Position numbers and translations under genes: made by a program. Under the pieces are notes generated by a model that did no database searches, was not told the origin of the DNA, and saw only the letters and a list, made by a program, of their open reading frames with translations. This document shows, piece by piece, positions 22,279-33,421 of a DNA stretch of 64,000 nt (position 1 is its first letter; every line of letters begins with the position of its first letter). Source of the stretch: Loripinus fragilis (taxonomy: Eukaryota; Mollusca; Bivalvia; Lucinida; Lucinidae); NCBI GenBank assembly GCA_964019695.1, contig OZ026515.1, positions 74,453,144-74,517,143 of the forward strand, written 5' to 3'.

Positions 22279-23151
22279 GGTGTGTGTAATGACAGCATGT
22301 TTGCTTTCATGGTGCTCTGTGCTCAATTCCCTTTAATTTGATATGCAACATGACTTCTTTCAGAAAAAGAAAGCTTGACATTTTGACCCCACCCCCTGGG
22401 TCGAGGGTGTGTCTGTGGGCAAAACATTTGCTACCGTGTTGCTGCCAGCGTCGCCAGCTTTAATTTGATATGCAACATGACTACTTTCAGAAAAAGATAT
22501 AGTTGGACCTTTTGACCCCACCCCCTGGGTTGAGGGTGTGTCTGTGGGCAAAATATTTGCTACCATGTTGCTGCCAGCATCATCAGCTTTAATATGATAT
22601 GCAACATGACCATATTCTGAAAAAGTTTAATTTTGACCTCGGCCCCACCCCTTAAGTCCGCCCAGCAGGCTCTGACCTAGGCCATCAGATATGTTTCATA
22701 CCTATTGCTGCTCTGCCTGTATGCAAAATTTCAGCAAAAAATATCAACAATTGCCTTAGTTATTGCGAAATTTAAATATTTGACCTTTGACCCCTTAGGT
22801 AGGGCCAAAGGGGGTGGGGTAAAACTTTGACACTGCCATGCTTATCTAAAGGCACTTGGCAATCATGGTCTAATAGTGAGAAGTTGTTAAATATAATAGC
22901 TTTGATGAAATGTGAAGATCATCACACAAAAAAGCTTACATAGGTTTTGCCTTATAATTGCCTATACTAAAACAAGGGCAATAACTCAAGTGTTAAGGGG
23001 TCGATTTTGACCAAACTGATAGGATATCGAGTGTCCATTGTACTTATCATTTGTACCAAAATGAATCAAATCTGACCAATAGGTACTGAGATATGGTTCC
23101 GGACAGACAAAAAAGTGTGGACGGGCAGACGGAATGGACGGACGTACCACC
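22279..23151 (+). repeat. Dispersed repeat family C
   Basis: Tandem ~125-base units (TTTGACCCCACCCCCTGGG, GTGTCTGTGGGCAAAATA, TGATATGCAACATGAC) are followed by TTTGACCCCTTAGG, AACAAGGGCAATAACTCAAG and a CGGACAGACAAAAAAGTGTGG tract. The same order occurs at 62400-63453. The terminal GGAC tract is interrupted at 23152 by a nested element. Confidence 0.75.
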
Positions 23152-23703
23152 GAATGGCCATTTAGGTGGCTAAGGGTTATGTGTCTAAAAACATTATGCA
23201 TCTACGAATTTTTTTAAGTGGCTAAATTCTGTCAATTTGATTTAAGTGACTATATTTTTGGGATGATAAATTTTTTATGAGGCTAAATTTTTATGTGGCT
23301 AAACACAGATTTAACCACCAGGGGCTCAAACTGCAACAGATTTTTATTTTCATTATATCAGGGTTACCCCCCTTAGAATAGCTTTTTGACAATGAAAAAA
23401 AATTTTTTTTTCTATTTAAGTAGGCATGTAAGATCAAGGCACATAGTGAATGGACAAGACACCTGGTAAATGGACATATTTTACCAAGCCACATTATGTA
23501 GATGGACACTGTTGGAGGTCCATACAGATGGATAATTCAATATCCCATTTTAAGTGTCTTTTTTTTAAACATATAGGGGTTACCCCCCTTAGTTGATTTA
23601 TGTAGTTTTAAACAACTTCTTATGTGACTAGACACGTAAGAGGTTTTAGCCACTAAAGTGTCAAAAATACCAGTAATTAGCCACATAAGTGGTCATTTGT
23701 AAA
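23152..23703. mobile_element. Inverted-repeat element nested in a GGAC tract
   Basis: The terminal words AATGGCCATTTAGGTGGCTAA (left) and TTAGCCACATAAGTGGTCATT (right) are imperfect inverted repeats, 17 of 21 matching. Internal GTGGCTAAA-like words recur several times. The sequence on both sides is the (GGAC)n end of family C. No transposase is visible. Confidence 0.6.
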
Positions 23704-23985
23704 CATGGACGGACGCACGCACAGATGACGCCAAAACTATATCCCTCAGACTTTGTCGGGGATAATAACTCCAGTGTTAAGGGGTCGATTTTGACCAAAC
23801 TTATAGGATATCGAGAGGTCATGGTACTAATCATTTTTACCAAGAATGAATCAAATCTGACCAATAGGTACTGAGATATGGTTCCGGACAGACAAAAAGT
23901 GTGGACGGACGGAGGGAATGGACAGACGGACGTACGCACAGATGACACTAAAACTATATCCCTCTGACTTCGTCGGGGGATAATA
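23704..23985 (+). repeat. Two family C 3' ends in tandem
   Basis: A GGACGGACGCACGCACAG tract and hairpin TATCCCTCAGACTTTGTCGGGGATA (23738-23763) are followed directly by another ~200-base family C end unit. That unit has TTAAGGGGTCGATTTTGACC, a GGAC tract (23903-23935) and hairpin TATCCCTCTGAC...GTCGGGGGATA (about 23957-23982). Confidence 0.7.
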
Positions 23986-24264
23986 TAGAAATAGTAATTT
24001 GCTGGTGAATTAAAAACAAGGGCAACGGCAGAAACTACTTCACTGTGTTCTACACCCCTTCTCGAGCCAAAACTATCGACATCAAGTTCAAATTTAAATA
24101 AAAAATGAACAGAAATTTCCGGATAACTATTCAATTTGACAGGCAAAAATTTGAAAAATTTGGTGTGTCCCCCAGAATTTGTAAATGTCCCCCTGAAATT
24201 CAGGTAGAGGGACACCTGTGTCCCCCAGAAATCTTGAGCTAGGCACAACACTGCATTATTAGTT

Positions 24265-24350
24265 ACACAATGTACAGGCAAACGGTGTGGACCCAGACCA
24301 GACTGCTACTACAGAAGGAGCAGTCTGATCTGGGCCTCAGCCGTTTGTCA
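24265..24350. repeat. ACCCAGATCAG foldback MITE-like repeat
   Basis: CAAACGGTGTGGACCCAGACCAG with CTGCT in the left arm pairs with AGCAG and TCTGATCTGGGCCTCAGCCGTTTG in the right arm. Confidence 0.75.
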
Positions 24351-24659
24351 AAGAGGCTTTTAGAACATTTCAGCAGATGACAAAACAGACAACATTTGTA
24401 GTGAGTGGTGGTTTTAGGGTTATTAAAGATGTATGTAAATCCTGTATAAACAGTGTGTAGGCATTTCTGATCATGTGCTGGAAGGATTAAAGCCTACATG
24501 TAGCTTTTATGGATGGTATGTGACATCTGCTAGGTATGGCATTTAACTGAATGCCACAGCTGTACCATGCTAAGTTACCATATACATTCTAATATCTTAA
24601 ACATGTTAAAAACAATTATTTTTTGAATATGAAATACCACTTGTCCATGCTATCAATTC

Positions 24660-25460
24660 TGTACCGTAATTAATTCTTTGCTGTATTGGGTATGTTACCC
24701 ACTTCTTTTTCATTCATTTGGGTATTGCAAATGTTAATTAGGTATTCAACATTTCTAAAAAATATTTATTTTGGTATTTTGTTTTTTCAATTGGGTATTT
24801 TTGTAACAGGGTTCATACAGGCAAGTATGAGTAAAATTCAAGGACTTTTCAAGGACTTCTTAAAGCCTCTCCAACAGTTTTCAAGGACTTAAAGTTATTG
24901 AAAAAAACTTAATGAAGTGGTACAATTCTACTTCAGAAATACTAGACTGAGATAATGGAGACATTAGTACTGAAAAAATGGTATAAAATTGTTGTGCATT
25001 TATTTGGTGCAGTACATAATGCTGCACGAAATTTAGGCACAACAAATTTATACTGATTTAGGTCTCTATCAAAGTGCTAAGTCCTACAGAAAATAGTAGA
25101 ATTCAAGGACTTTTCAAGGCTTTTGAGTGATTTTCCAGTACTTTTCAAGGCAGATTTAACTTTCAAGGACTTTTCAAGAAAGCCCTCTAAATTCAAGTAC
25201 TTTTCAAGCCTGTGCGAACCCTGTGTAAATGGTAAAACTTTACTTTCCAATTGATACATTTTATGTCTTATTGCTGCTATGAACATAACTGACTTTGTTC
25301 TCTCAGATAATATTGAATAAATGCTAAAAACCAGTCAGTTGGCTGTGTACATTTAGCCACTCTGACTGTGGACGGCAAAGTGATAAAATTCGGTACCCAT
25401 GACTATTTGATTGTATTGGGTATACTGAATTTCTTTTGCTTTTTGTTACCCTACCAGATC
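24660..25460. repeat. GGGTATT-rich repeat interrupted by a CAGGG element
   Basis: Words TTGGGTATT and GTTACCCACTTC occur at 24680-24800 and 25390-25450. They resemble the reverse complement of 50640-50760. The two parts flank the insertion at 24807-25223. Confidence 0.5.
24807..25223. mobile_element. 417-bp CAGGG/CCCTG non-autonomous element
   Basis: It begins CAGGGTTCATACAGGC and ends GCCTGTGCGAACCCTG, an imperfect terminal inverted repeat. Direct repeats TGTAA flank it (24802-24806 and 25224-25228). Inside, TTCAAGGACTTTTCAAGG words repeat near both ends in opposite orientation. No transposase. Probably hAT-like by its ends, though the 5-bp duplication is shorter than the usual 8 bp. Confidence 0.75.
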
Positions 25461-25749
25461 AGTTTGAATGACTTTTTGTGAAAATTTATTTGGGCAAATA
25501 CGCATACTAATTAAGTTACTTTATCAATGTGCTATTTTATCCAGATTTCCACTGTAGATTCCTCTAATCAAGGTCAAAACTGGACTATAGCAAAAATAGC
25601 TATAATAGGAATTGATCAAAACAGCCAAAAACAAGTTAATGGCCAAACTCAGATATAGTGTGCAGATGTGCTTCGCTGTTGTTTGAATACAACTAGACTT
25701 CAGTCGATGGTACATCATCCCAAATACCCCCTTTTGATCTAACCAAAGC

Positions 25750-27222
25750 CAGGGCTTTTATTAAGGGCAGGTCCGTTGGCCAGGGCCAGTAAATTTTCAG
25801 CTCGGGCCAGTTAAATCACGCTGTGGCAGGTCCACCAGGCCAGTTGATTTTTTTGCCTGAAAAATGAATCAGAAGTCGGTGTTTTCGGCTGAAAACATCT
25901 GCCGTGATCAGTGTTTTCTGTAAGCCTCGGTGCCCGACGATTTCGCATGCTACCGCCGGCTATTTTTTGGCTGAAAGTAGATTTTTTATCGGTAAATTGC
26001 TGTATTTTCGTTTTGTTTACAGCACGCAGAGAGCCTCGGTCTTATCCGTTTCGTATCGATTTCCGGTTGCCAATTCGGCGGTAGAATAGAATAGAATACG
26101 GACTCGTACACCCCCTATAGCTACACAGTGTCTCCTCGGGATCAGGGAAGAAATGATCGCTAGCAGGACGCATTTCTTGGGGAGTTTGGCAGTTCAATGA
26201 AAAGGAAAAAATGCCACCGAAGAAATACAGAAGACAGTAAAATAACCAGAACAAAACAAATCAGCCAAGCTTATTTGCTTTCTTTAAGAGAGGTATGGCT
26301 CATTTTATTATCTATCTAAAGTAAAATGAGGACAAGGCGGTACATTGAACGCGGACACTTGTCAATATGAGTCAATGTACCCCACCCACCTTGTCACCTT
26401 CTTTCTTCTTGTCCAACACTTTTCAATGGCCAGCGTAATCGGGTTGGGGGTGAGTAGAAAAGTACAAAATACAGGGGAACCTATGCCCAATTTTTTTCAA
26501 GGGTTGGACTTAGTTTTTTTAGGGCCGGCAAAGGGAGAGGGCTAAGCATTTTATATTAGAGAAAAGTTCTCTGTTCAATTTCCCTACCATCTTGACATCA
26601 TTTCCGTGAGTTCTGAAGGGCCTTTAAAAGTTTAAATGCTTAATTTTTTGTTCGGTGGTTGGTGGGAGGGTGGGGTAGGGGAAAGGTGGTAGGCTACGCT
26701 GGCTGTTCATGTTTTGATTTGCAATAGAAATAACAACTAAGCCCATTATCCAAATTCAAGCATGTAAGTTCTTTCAGAATTCAGAGACTGGAAACTGAAA
26801 TTATATCACTTCTTTTTGTTTCAGAGAGTGGAACCCTGATTGAAAAGCTGGGCCTAATCTCAACTCTGATGTGCAGGTAGAGACGGACATTCAGAGGGAT
26901 GTGATGGAATTGTACTATGATACTCTTAAAGCTATGGATGTGGACTTGGATTCTGATTCAGATGCCGACTCTATTTGAATTTGATATGATAGAAGAGTTT
27001 CAAGTTATAAAATAATTTCCAGATCTTCTTCTTGTAGCTTCCAGTTCATTTACTATTTATAGGGCTCAAGCTAGGGGGTGAAAGGACGTCAGTGCACTCA
27101 CATCCTAAGTGGCCTCGATATTGAAAAATAGTCGGGCCAGTTGAAAATTTGGATGGCCAGTAGATTTTCAGGCCAGGTGGCCCTGCGGGCCAGTGGCATT
27201 TTGGGACTTAGCAAAACCCCTG
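25750..27222. mobile_element. 1.47 kb CAGGG/CCCTG element
   Basis: The left end CAGGGCTTTTATTAAG and right end CTTAGCAAAACCCCTG are imperfect inverted repeats. Direct repeats CAAAGC flank it (25744-25749 and 27223-27228). GGCCAG words cluster near both ends (GGGCCAGTTAAAT, GGCCAGTTGA). A possible last exon lies at about 26825-26978. No transposase catalytic domain was recognised, so it is likely non-autonomous or a remnant. Confidence 0.65.
26825..26978 (+). other. Possible terminal-exon remnant with an acidic C-terminus
   Basis: A pyrimidine-rich tract and CAG (TTCTTTTTGTTTCAG, ending 26824), or a second acceptor-like GTGCAG at about 26876, precede a frame. It reads VETDIQRDVMELYYDTLKAM and then a Ser/Asp-rich tail (DVDLDSDSDADSI) ending in TGA at 26978. 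The codon pattern and acidic tail look gene-like. I do not recognise the protein. It could be the end of a former transposase or a captured host exon. Confidence 0.25.
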
Positions 27223-27228
27223 CAAAGC

Positions 27229-28460
27229 ATCTGAAAAGTTTGAAGTTGCTACGTCCAACGGTTTAGGAGGAGATGCATTTACAAGGAAGTACATTATTTT
27301 ACCTTTGACCTTGACCTTAGGTCAAGGACAAACACAATCGTTGCCCAGTATCCTCTACATCATATGACCTCTGCACCTGCAAAGTTTGAAGTTGCTATGT
27401 TTAATGGTTAAGGAGGAAATGCATTTACAAGAAATATTTGATTTGACCCAAGGTCAAGGTCACATGAAGCATTGCCCTCTACATCATGTGCCCTATGTAC
27501 CTGCAAAGTTTGAAATTGCTATGGCCAATGGTGTAGGAGATGCATTTACAAGAACATACATTATTTGACCTTGACCTTGGGGTCAAGGTCACACCAAATG
27601 TTGCCCAGTACCCTCGACATCATGTAACCTATGCACCAACAAAGTTTGATGTTGCTACATCCCATTGTTAATGGGAAGATGCATTTACAAGAAAATACAT
27701 TATTTGACCTTGACATGAAATTTTGCCCAGTGCCCTCTACATCATGTGACCTATGCGCCTACAGAGTTTGAAGTTACTACGTCAACAGGTTTTAGAGGAG
27801 ATGCATTTACAAGAAAATTCATTAATTGACCTTGACCAAGATTGACCTTGACCTTGGTCAAGGTCATACAAAATGTTGCCCAGTACCCTCTACATCATGT
27901 GACCTATACAGCTACAAAGTTTGAAGTTGCTACGTCAAACAAATTAAGAGAAGATACATTTACAAGAAAATACAATATTTGACCTGTGGCATTGACCTTG
28001 GGGTCAAGGTCACATTAATGTTGCCCAGTACCCTCAACATCATGTGACCTGTTCAGCTACAAAGTTTGAAGTTGCTACGTCTAACAGTTTAGGAGGAGAT
28101 ATATTTACAAGAAAATACATTAATTGACCTTGACCTTGGGGTTACACAAAATGTTGCCCATCACACTCTACATCATGTGACCTATTCAGCTACAAAGTTT
28201 GAAGTTGCTACGTCTAACGGTAAATTAGGAGATACATTTACAAGAAAATAAATTATTTGACCTTTGACCTAGGTCACAAAAAAGGTTGTCCAGTACCCTC
28301 TACATCATGTGACCTGTTCAGCTACAAAGTTTGAAGTTGCTACGTCTAACAATTTAGGAGGAGATACATTTACAAATAACGTGACGGACGCACGGACCAA
28401 CCGAGTTCGGTACGAAATTAATATACCCTTTTTATCTAAAGAAAAAAGCGGGTATAACAA
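27229..28460 (+). repeat. ~135-bp tandem repeat family E with terminal module
   Basis: About nine units carry AAGTTTGAAGTTGCTACG, GGAGATGCATTTACAAG, TTGACCTTGACCTTGG and CTCTACATCATGTGACCT. The last unit runs into GTGACGGACGCACGGACC and a weak hairpin with TATACCC/GGGTATA arms (28422-28456). Each unit carries direct and inverted TCAAGGTCA words. Confidence 0.85.
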
Positions 28461-28487
28461 TTTAATACAAAGACGGATCACAATAAA

Positions 28488-28815
28488 ATATTGATAGTAT
28501 AGACTGGGAGAAGGGCCCCTACAATAAGGAATGGACCTGTCCATGGAGGTCTCAATTTGTGGCTCACGCCAATTCCATTTGAGGAATCCACTAAATAGAC
28601 CACATCTCCAAGTTTGTATGACCTTTCAAATAACCTAAGGTGATAGTCTCTCTTCTGGCGCAGTTGAGCTTCGCCAATCCACTCTCTGGCCAGTTTATGA
28701 ATATCTGAGAGATTGCTTAACAGATTCGCGACCCAGGTTGGCGGGTCCCAAGGAGTTGACCTAGTTAGGACGAGGATTAAATCAATCGTCTCTCCCCAGC
28801 ATCATTCATGAAGGG
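28488..28815 (-). pseudogene. Ty3/gypsy integrase C-terminal fragment
   Basis: The minus-strand frame from about 28790 to 28488 reads through ARDWIGEAQLRQKRDY-type sequence (seen as HKLAREWIGEAQLRQKRDYH), then YKLGDVVYLVDSS and SHKLRPPWTGPFLIVG. This is the conserved end of the integrase core and the C-terminal SH3-like/GPY-type region of Ty3/gypsy pol. A one-base frame change near 28795 separates it from an upstream MMLGR motif, and stops lie further upstream. There is no catalytic DDE core, no LTR and no other pol domain nearby. The gypsy remnant at 31-34.6 kb is on the opposite strand and ends before integrase, so it is not the obvious source. Confidence 0.75.
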
Positions 28816-28885
28816 TTGTTGTCAGTTACAAGCGAAAGTATGTGCACGATTACTGTTTATATGCTTGTTCAAGCTTGCCCAGGAA

Positions 28886-28978
28886 AAAAGTGTGGTTAGG
28901 TGAACTGACCGTCCCGCAATGACCATAGCTATTGACTTGGGACCTAAAGCAACAAAACAAACAAATGAACAAAAATAT
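28886..28978 (+). repeat. Possible SINE/LINE-type 3' tail
   Basis: GAACTGACCGTCCCGCAATG and GGGACCTAAAGCAACAAAAC followed by an A-rich CAAACAAATG tail resemble the tail of the SINE at 7504. No tRNA-like head is present, so this would be a 5'-truncated copy. Confidence 0.3.
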
Positions 28979-29452
28979 ATCTAAACTCTTTGGAGTCTGA
29001 GCCTCAATACTTGTACTTTTTTCTTTCAAATATCACTGTAAAATACACCATACATCGATGATATTGTGACATATCAAAACACTAGCATAAATGTTCCAAG
29101 CTTGAAGATCTGCGTGGTTCCATTTCAAACACGGCCAAAACTATATCAAAATGCGAATTGCCGTGCTTAGCATAATGATCGGTGAACTCATGTTGTGTTT
29201 TAATTCTTTAGAAGTTCACAGATAACATAAGCCCTGGATAAGAAGTCAATCTCTAGTACGGAATAAATGAAATAGCTATCACGGCAACTGAAATCCAACA
29301 TAAAACAACAGCCACCATTTCAAAGCGGAAGATTGGGTTCTTTGAAAAATTGATTGGTTCCGTAAAAAGTAGATTTAAAGCCTCTGACATTGGTTGGATT
29401 TTTTTTATCTGCCTCTGTGTGAGAAGATCTGCCATTCACCTTCCAAAAGTAA
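28979..29452. other. No gene recognised; insertion site of family A copy 3
   Basis: Only short frames are present. The final 60 bases repeat 17725-17795 and give an unoccupied reference for the family A insertion that follows. Confidence 0.4.
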
Positions 29453-31137
29453 CTAGAGGACCTGAAGGACCTGAGGCGCTCACCTGATTTCCTTAATAAT
29501 GTTAAAATAGGTCAAGGTCACTACAGCTTATAATGAAACATATTTTGTTTTACCATATATGAGTGTTGCAGCCATTTTGGTCAAGAGACCTACACAATCT
29601 TATGAATACCCTATCAAACAGCCCAGCGATTTCTGAGAAAAAGATGTTTAGATAGATATATGGCAGTCCAAATGAGTGGCCTTGGATAAAAGGTCACATG
29701 TCAGCTTGACATTTAGTACTTATATAAAACCATTGTCTCATTAGGTTAAACATTTCTGGCAAGTATTATGATTTTGGCTTAAACAGTTAACATGTATAGA
29801 AATATAAACCCATTAGGAATCAAATTTGTTCTTGCCATAAAGTAGGTCAAGGTCAACCTAGATTCATCATTTGTGCAAATTTGGTAGTGCCCACATCCCC
29901 AATGGTACATAACAAATCCCAAGGCCATTGGCCTTTTGGTTCCAGAGAAGAAGATATTTAAAGAGTTTTTACCATATATGGGCATGGTGGCAATCTTGGT
30001 CATGTGACCAGTACAACTGGTAAAAATTTTGGCTAACCTATCATAAGGAGTCTTCATATGAAATTTAGTGGTTTCTGATGAAACTATGTTTTAATGTGTT
30101 GATAGGACTCCAATATGAGTAACCTTGGCTGAAAAGTTAAAGGTCAACCTTGACCTTTGAGACTTATTTATAGCCATTGTCTCATGGTTTAACATATCAA
30201 GAGAGAATAATGACTTTGGCTTCAATAGTATTAAAAAAATAAACTTTTCAAAAAAAAAAAATCCCATTTAAATGCATTAGGAAGCAAATTTGACCTTGAC
30301 ATTAAGTAGGTCAAGGTCAACCTAGGATCATCATTTGAACAAGCTTGGTAGGCCCCACATCCCCAATGCTACAAACCAAGTCCCAAGGTCACCGGCCTTC
30401 TGGTTCTGGAGAAGAAGATTTTTAAAGGGTTTTAACCATATATGGGCGTAGCGGCCATCTTGGTCATGTGACCAAAATATTTTGTATAAATTTTGGCGAA
30501 CTTATCATAAGGAGTCATCACATGCAATTTGAGTTCAAATGGGCCTATGGTTTGTGAGAAAACTGTTTTAATATATTGATGGGACTCCAATATTAGTGAC
30601 TTAGCTGAAAGGTCAAAGGTCAACCTTGACCTTTGAAACTTATTTATAGCCATTGTCTCATTAGGTTAAACATATCAAGTAAGAATAATGACTACGGCTT
30701 CTACAGTTTTCAAAAAAATCAACACTTCAAAAATTTTCCAATTTAAATGCATTAGAAAGCAAATTTGACCTTGACGTTAAGTAGGTCAAGGTCAACCTTG
30801 GATCATCATTTGAACAAACTTGGTAGGCCCCACAACCCCAATGTTACATTCCAAGTCCCAAGATCATCGGCCTTCTGGTTCTGGAGAAGAAGATTTTTAA
30901 AGGGTTTTTACCATATATGGGCGTGGCGGCCATCTTGGTCATGTGACAAGGACCATTTGAACAAACTTTTGCTCCCCCATCTTTAGGAGTCTCCATATGA
31001 AATTTGAGTTCAATTGGCCCAGTAATTTCAGAGGAGAAGATGTTTTAAAATGTTGATGGACGGACAACAGACGGATGGACGACGGAGTGACTTGTATACT
31101 ATTAGCTCACCCATGAGCCTTCCGCTCAGGTGAGCTA
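29453..31137 (+). repeat. Dispersed repeat family A, copy 3
   Basis: CTAGAGG and the 16-nt hairpin (29457-29472, with one mismatch) lead into three to four ~450-470-bp modules. A short GGAC tract (about 31059-31083) and hairpin AGCTCACC...GGTGAGCT (31104-31136) end it. The flanks match the uninterrupted sequence at 17725-17795 on the left and loosely (AAAGACA) on the right. Confidence 0.85.
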
Positions 31138-31189
31138 AAAAGACACAACACAGACAATAGAACATTCATCAGACATAATAACAGCGAAC

Positions 31190-33340
31190 ATGGAATCACT
31201 GTCGGCCAAAACGATGTATCTGGGTCAAACCCTCACAGACAGAATGGGTCAGTTACACTCTACTGTTACGGACATGCAGCAAGACACAGACATACTCGCA
31301 AATACCATGCATACAATACAAACACAAAACAAAGACATGCAAAATCACCTTACTGACCCTGATAAATTTTTGGATGACATGTCAAAATTATTGAAGCCAA
31401 TGCCATCACTAACAACATCACTATTACACAAAAAGAGCATCACATCACAGTCCCCAACACAAACTTCATCACTTATCACAACATCATCAATTTCACAACC
31501 ACTACACATGGCACAGCCACTATCGACAGAGGTCATGATACATTTTGTTAAACAACCTCAAGCATTTTGGCAAACTTCTGTTGCTCACCATCTTCCCACA
31601 ATTTTGCACACACCTTCAACATTAGATGTCAAGCCAAAGACCTTAACATGGCATGGACCTTTATCACCCCTATTGAGGTCAAACCAAAGACTTCATAAGA
31701 AACACAGATAGAAGCCATAGAGACTGTGATACCAGATTCTGGTATTTATCCAACAAAACAACTACATCCACAACAACAAACACAGCAACCATATCATTAA
31801 CATGGTAAAAACAAACACAACAGATATACCAACAGCAACAAAAACCACCACAACAACAAACATATCAACAAACACAACAACAGCAACAAACACCACAACA
31901 ACAACAAACATATCAGCAAACACAACAACAGCAACAAACACCACAACAACAACAAACATATCAACAAACACAACAACAACAAACATCACAACAATAAACA
32001 TATCAACAAACACCACAACAGCAACAGCAATTACAACAGCAAAACAACACAACAACAACAAACACAGCAGCAACAACAAACACAACAACAACAAAATCAG
32101 GAACAGCAAACACAGCAACAACGAGCCAATAGTTATGGTACAGAGCAGAGAGGTAGATAGAGGAATAGGCGGTCAGAGGGGGGATCCGGTTCTGGCAGTC
32201 GGTCAAGGATCCGGTGACACCGGTCACCGGTTCCTCAAAAGCTACAATTCTTTACCGGCGACCCCATGAAAATGTCCTGGCGAGGCTTCATATCGAAGTT
32301 CAACAGGGTAGCTTCATGGAGGGGCTGGTCAGACCAAAAGAAGCTGGACAGGCTCTTTGACTGCCTTAACTACAAGGCTCTGGAATATGCCAATACTGAA
32401 TAGGGCTGAGGGGCGAGAGTATGCTTCATTGAAGAATGAGCTTGCCCTTAGGTTCGATTTGAGGGATGAGCCAGTTGCTGCCAGACAGCGGTTACATGTA
32501 CTTAAACAAAATGAGGAAGAATCTCTAGGACTTCCTCCAGCGTGTCCTCACCGTAACCATTGATGGTTACGGTGATGCACAAATTGCTACTTTACAGCAG
32601 CTGGCTACTGAGGCTTTTCTTCGTGGCTGTAAATTTAAGGGTGCAGCCACACTTGTCATGAATGAGGCCCCAAAATCTATTCAAGAAGCATGCAGGCGGG
32701 TAAAGACAGTTATTGCAAATAAGAAGGCGGTGAAGGCCACCAAGGTGTCCTTTCAGGAACTTGCTTTTACATTCTAGGTGGAAAGCCGGGTGGCCCTCAT
32801 TGAAAAAAAAGGTGGATGACCTTGTGGAAACTCTCCATAGGGCCATCCCTTCATACAGATCGCCTTCTAGGTCGCCTTCCAGTATTCAGCGGGACCACAG
32901 GGTTATAATAATTGGCCCAGGCAACGGTCTCCTGCTGGCTACCAGGATGGCTCACCATATCGCCAGTCTTATGAGCGATATAGGCCGCAAATCTGCTCTC
33001 CATCCGGACAGCCTGGTGGGTACAGGAGAGGTATATAGGAGTCCTGTCAGGGGTGGCGATGATAGGGGACCTGGTAATCAGGCTGCCTACTATCAAACGC
33101 CTATGCCTGGGCCCCCAGCATACCCTTCAAATAATCAGGGGTATTATTCGGATTCCCTATATCAAGATGGGAAACAGCCTTATGGACAATCTCCTGGACC
33201 ACCAACTCAACAAATGTCACCTAGGCCCAACAATCCTGACCCTTCATACCCTTCACCTAGGCCCACTTTTCAAGGCCCTTCCTACACACAATTACAAACT
33301 GCACCTAACAGGCACAAAGTCCTGTAACAGTTAGGTCTTT
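31190..33340 (+). pseudogene. Ty3/gypsy-type gag, frameshifted
   Basis: An opening frame from 31190 (starting MESLSAKTMYLGQ, with MQQDTDILANTMHTIQTQN coiled-coil-like heptads) runs to 31711. A CAA/ACA-rich tract follows (31745-32130). In the right frame it encodes a Gln/Thr linker with 16-residue imperfect repeats of the QQQTYQQTQQQQ type. The capsid-like part reads FFTGDPMKMSWRGFISKFNR (about 32255-32310), NELALRFDLRDEPVAARQRL (about 32430-32490) and LATEAFLRGCKFKGAATLVM (about 32605-32660), then FQELAFTF and KKVDDLVETLH. Successive pieces lie in different frames, with several stops, so no full protein can be made. The structural role (RNA packaging in particles) is inferred from the linked protease and RT. 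Confidence 0.7.
31745..32130 (+). repeat. CAA/ACA low-complexity tract in gag
   Basis: Repeats of CAACAACAAACA and CAGCAACAAACACC with a 48-base periodicity, equal to 16 codons, matching a polyglutamine-threonine linker. Confidence 0.85.
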
Positions 33341-33421
33341 GTCGAGAGATCAGCCAGTTGCTCAAGATTTAAACTTGGACGGACTGGGTGTTCCCGCAAC
33401 TCATGCCTAGTCCACCCTGAT

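Noticed and set aside
28886..28978. A complete second SINE at the end of the integrase fragment
   Set aside because: No A or B box and no target duplication could be found; only the tail resembles a SINE.
31762..32269. Long Leu/Val-rich and Asn/Thr-rich frames on both strands
   Set aside because: They are alternative readings of the CAA/ACA tract; the meaningful frame is the Gln/Thr linker of the gag remnant.
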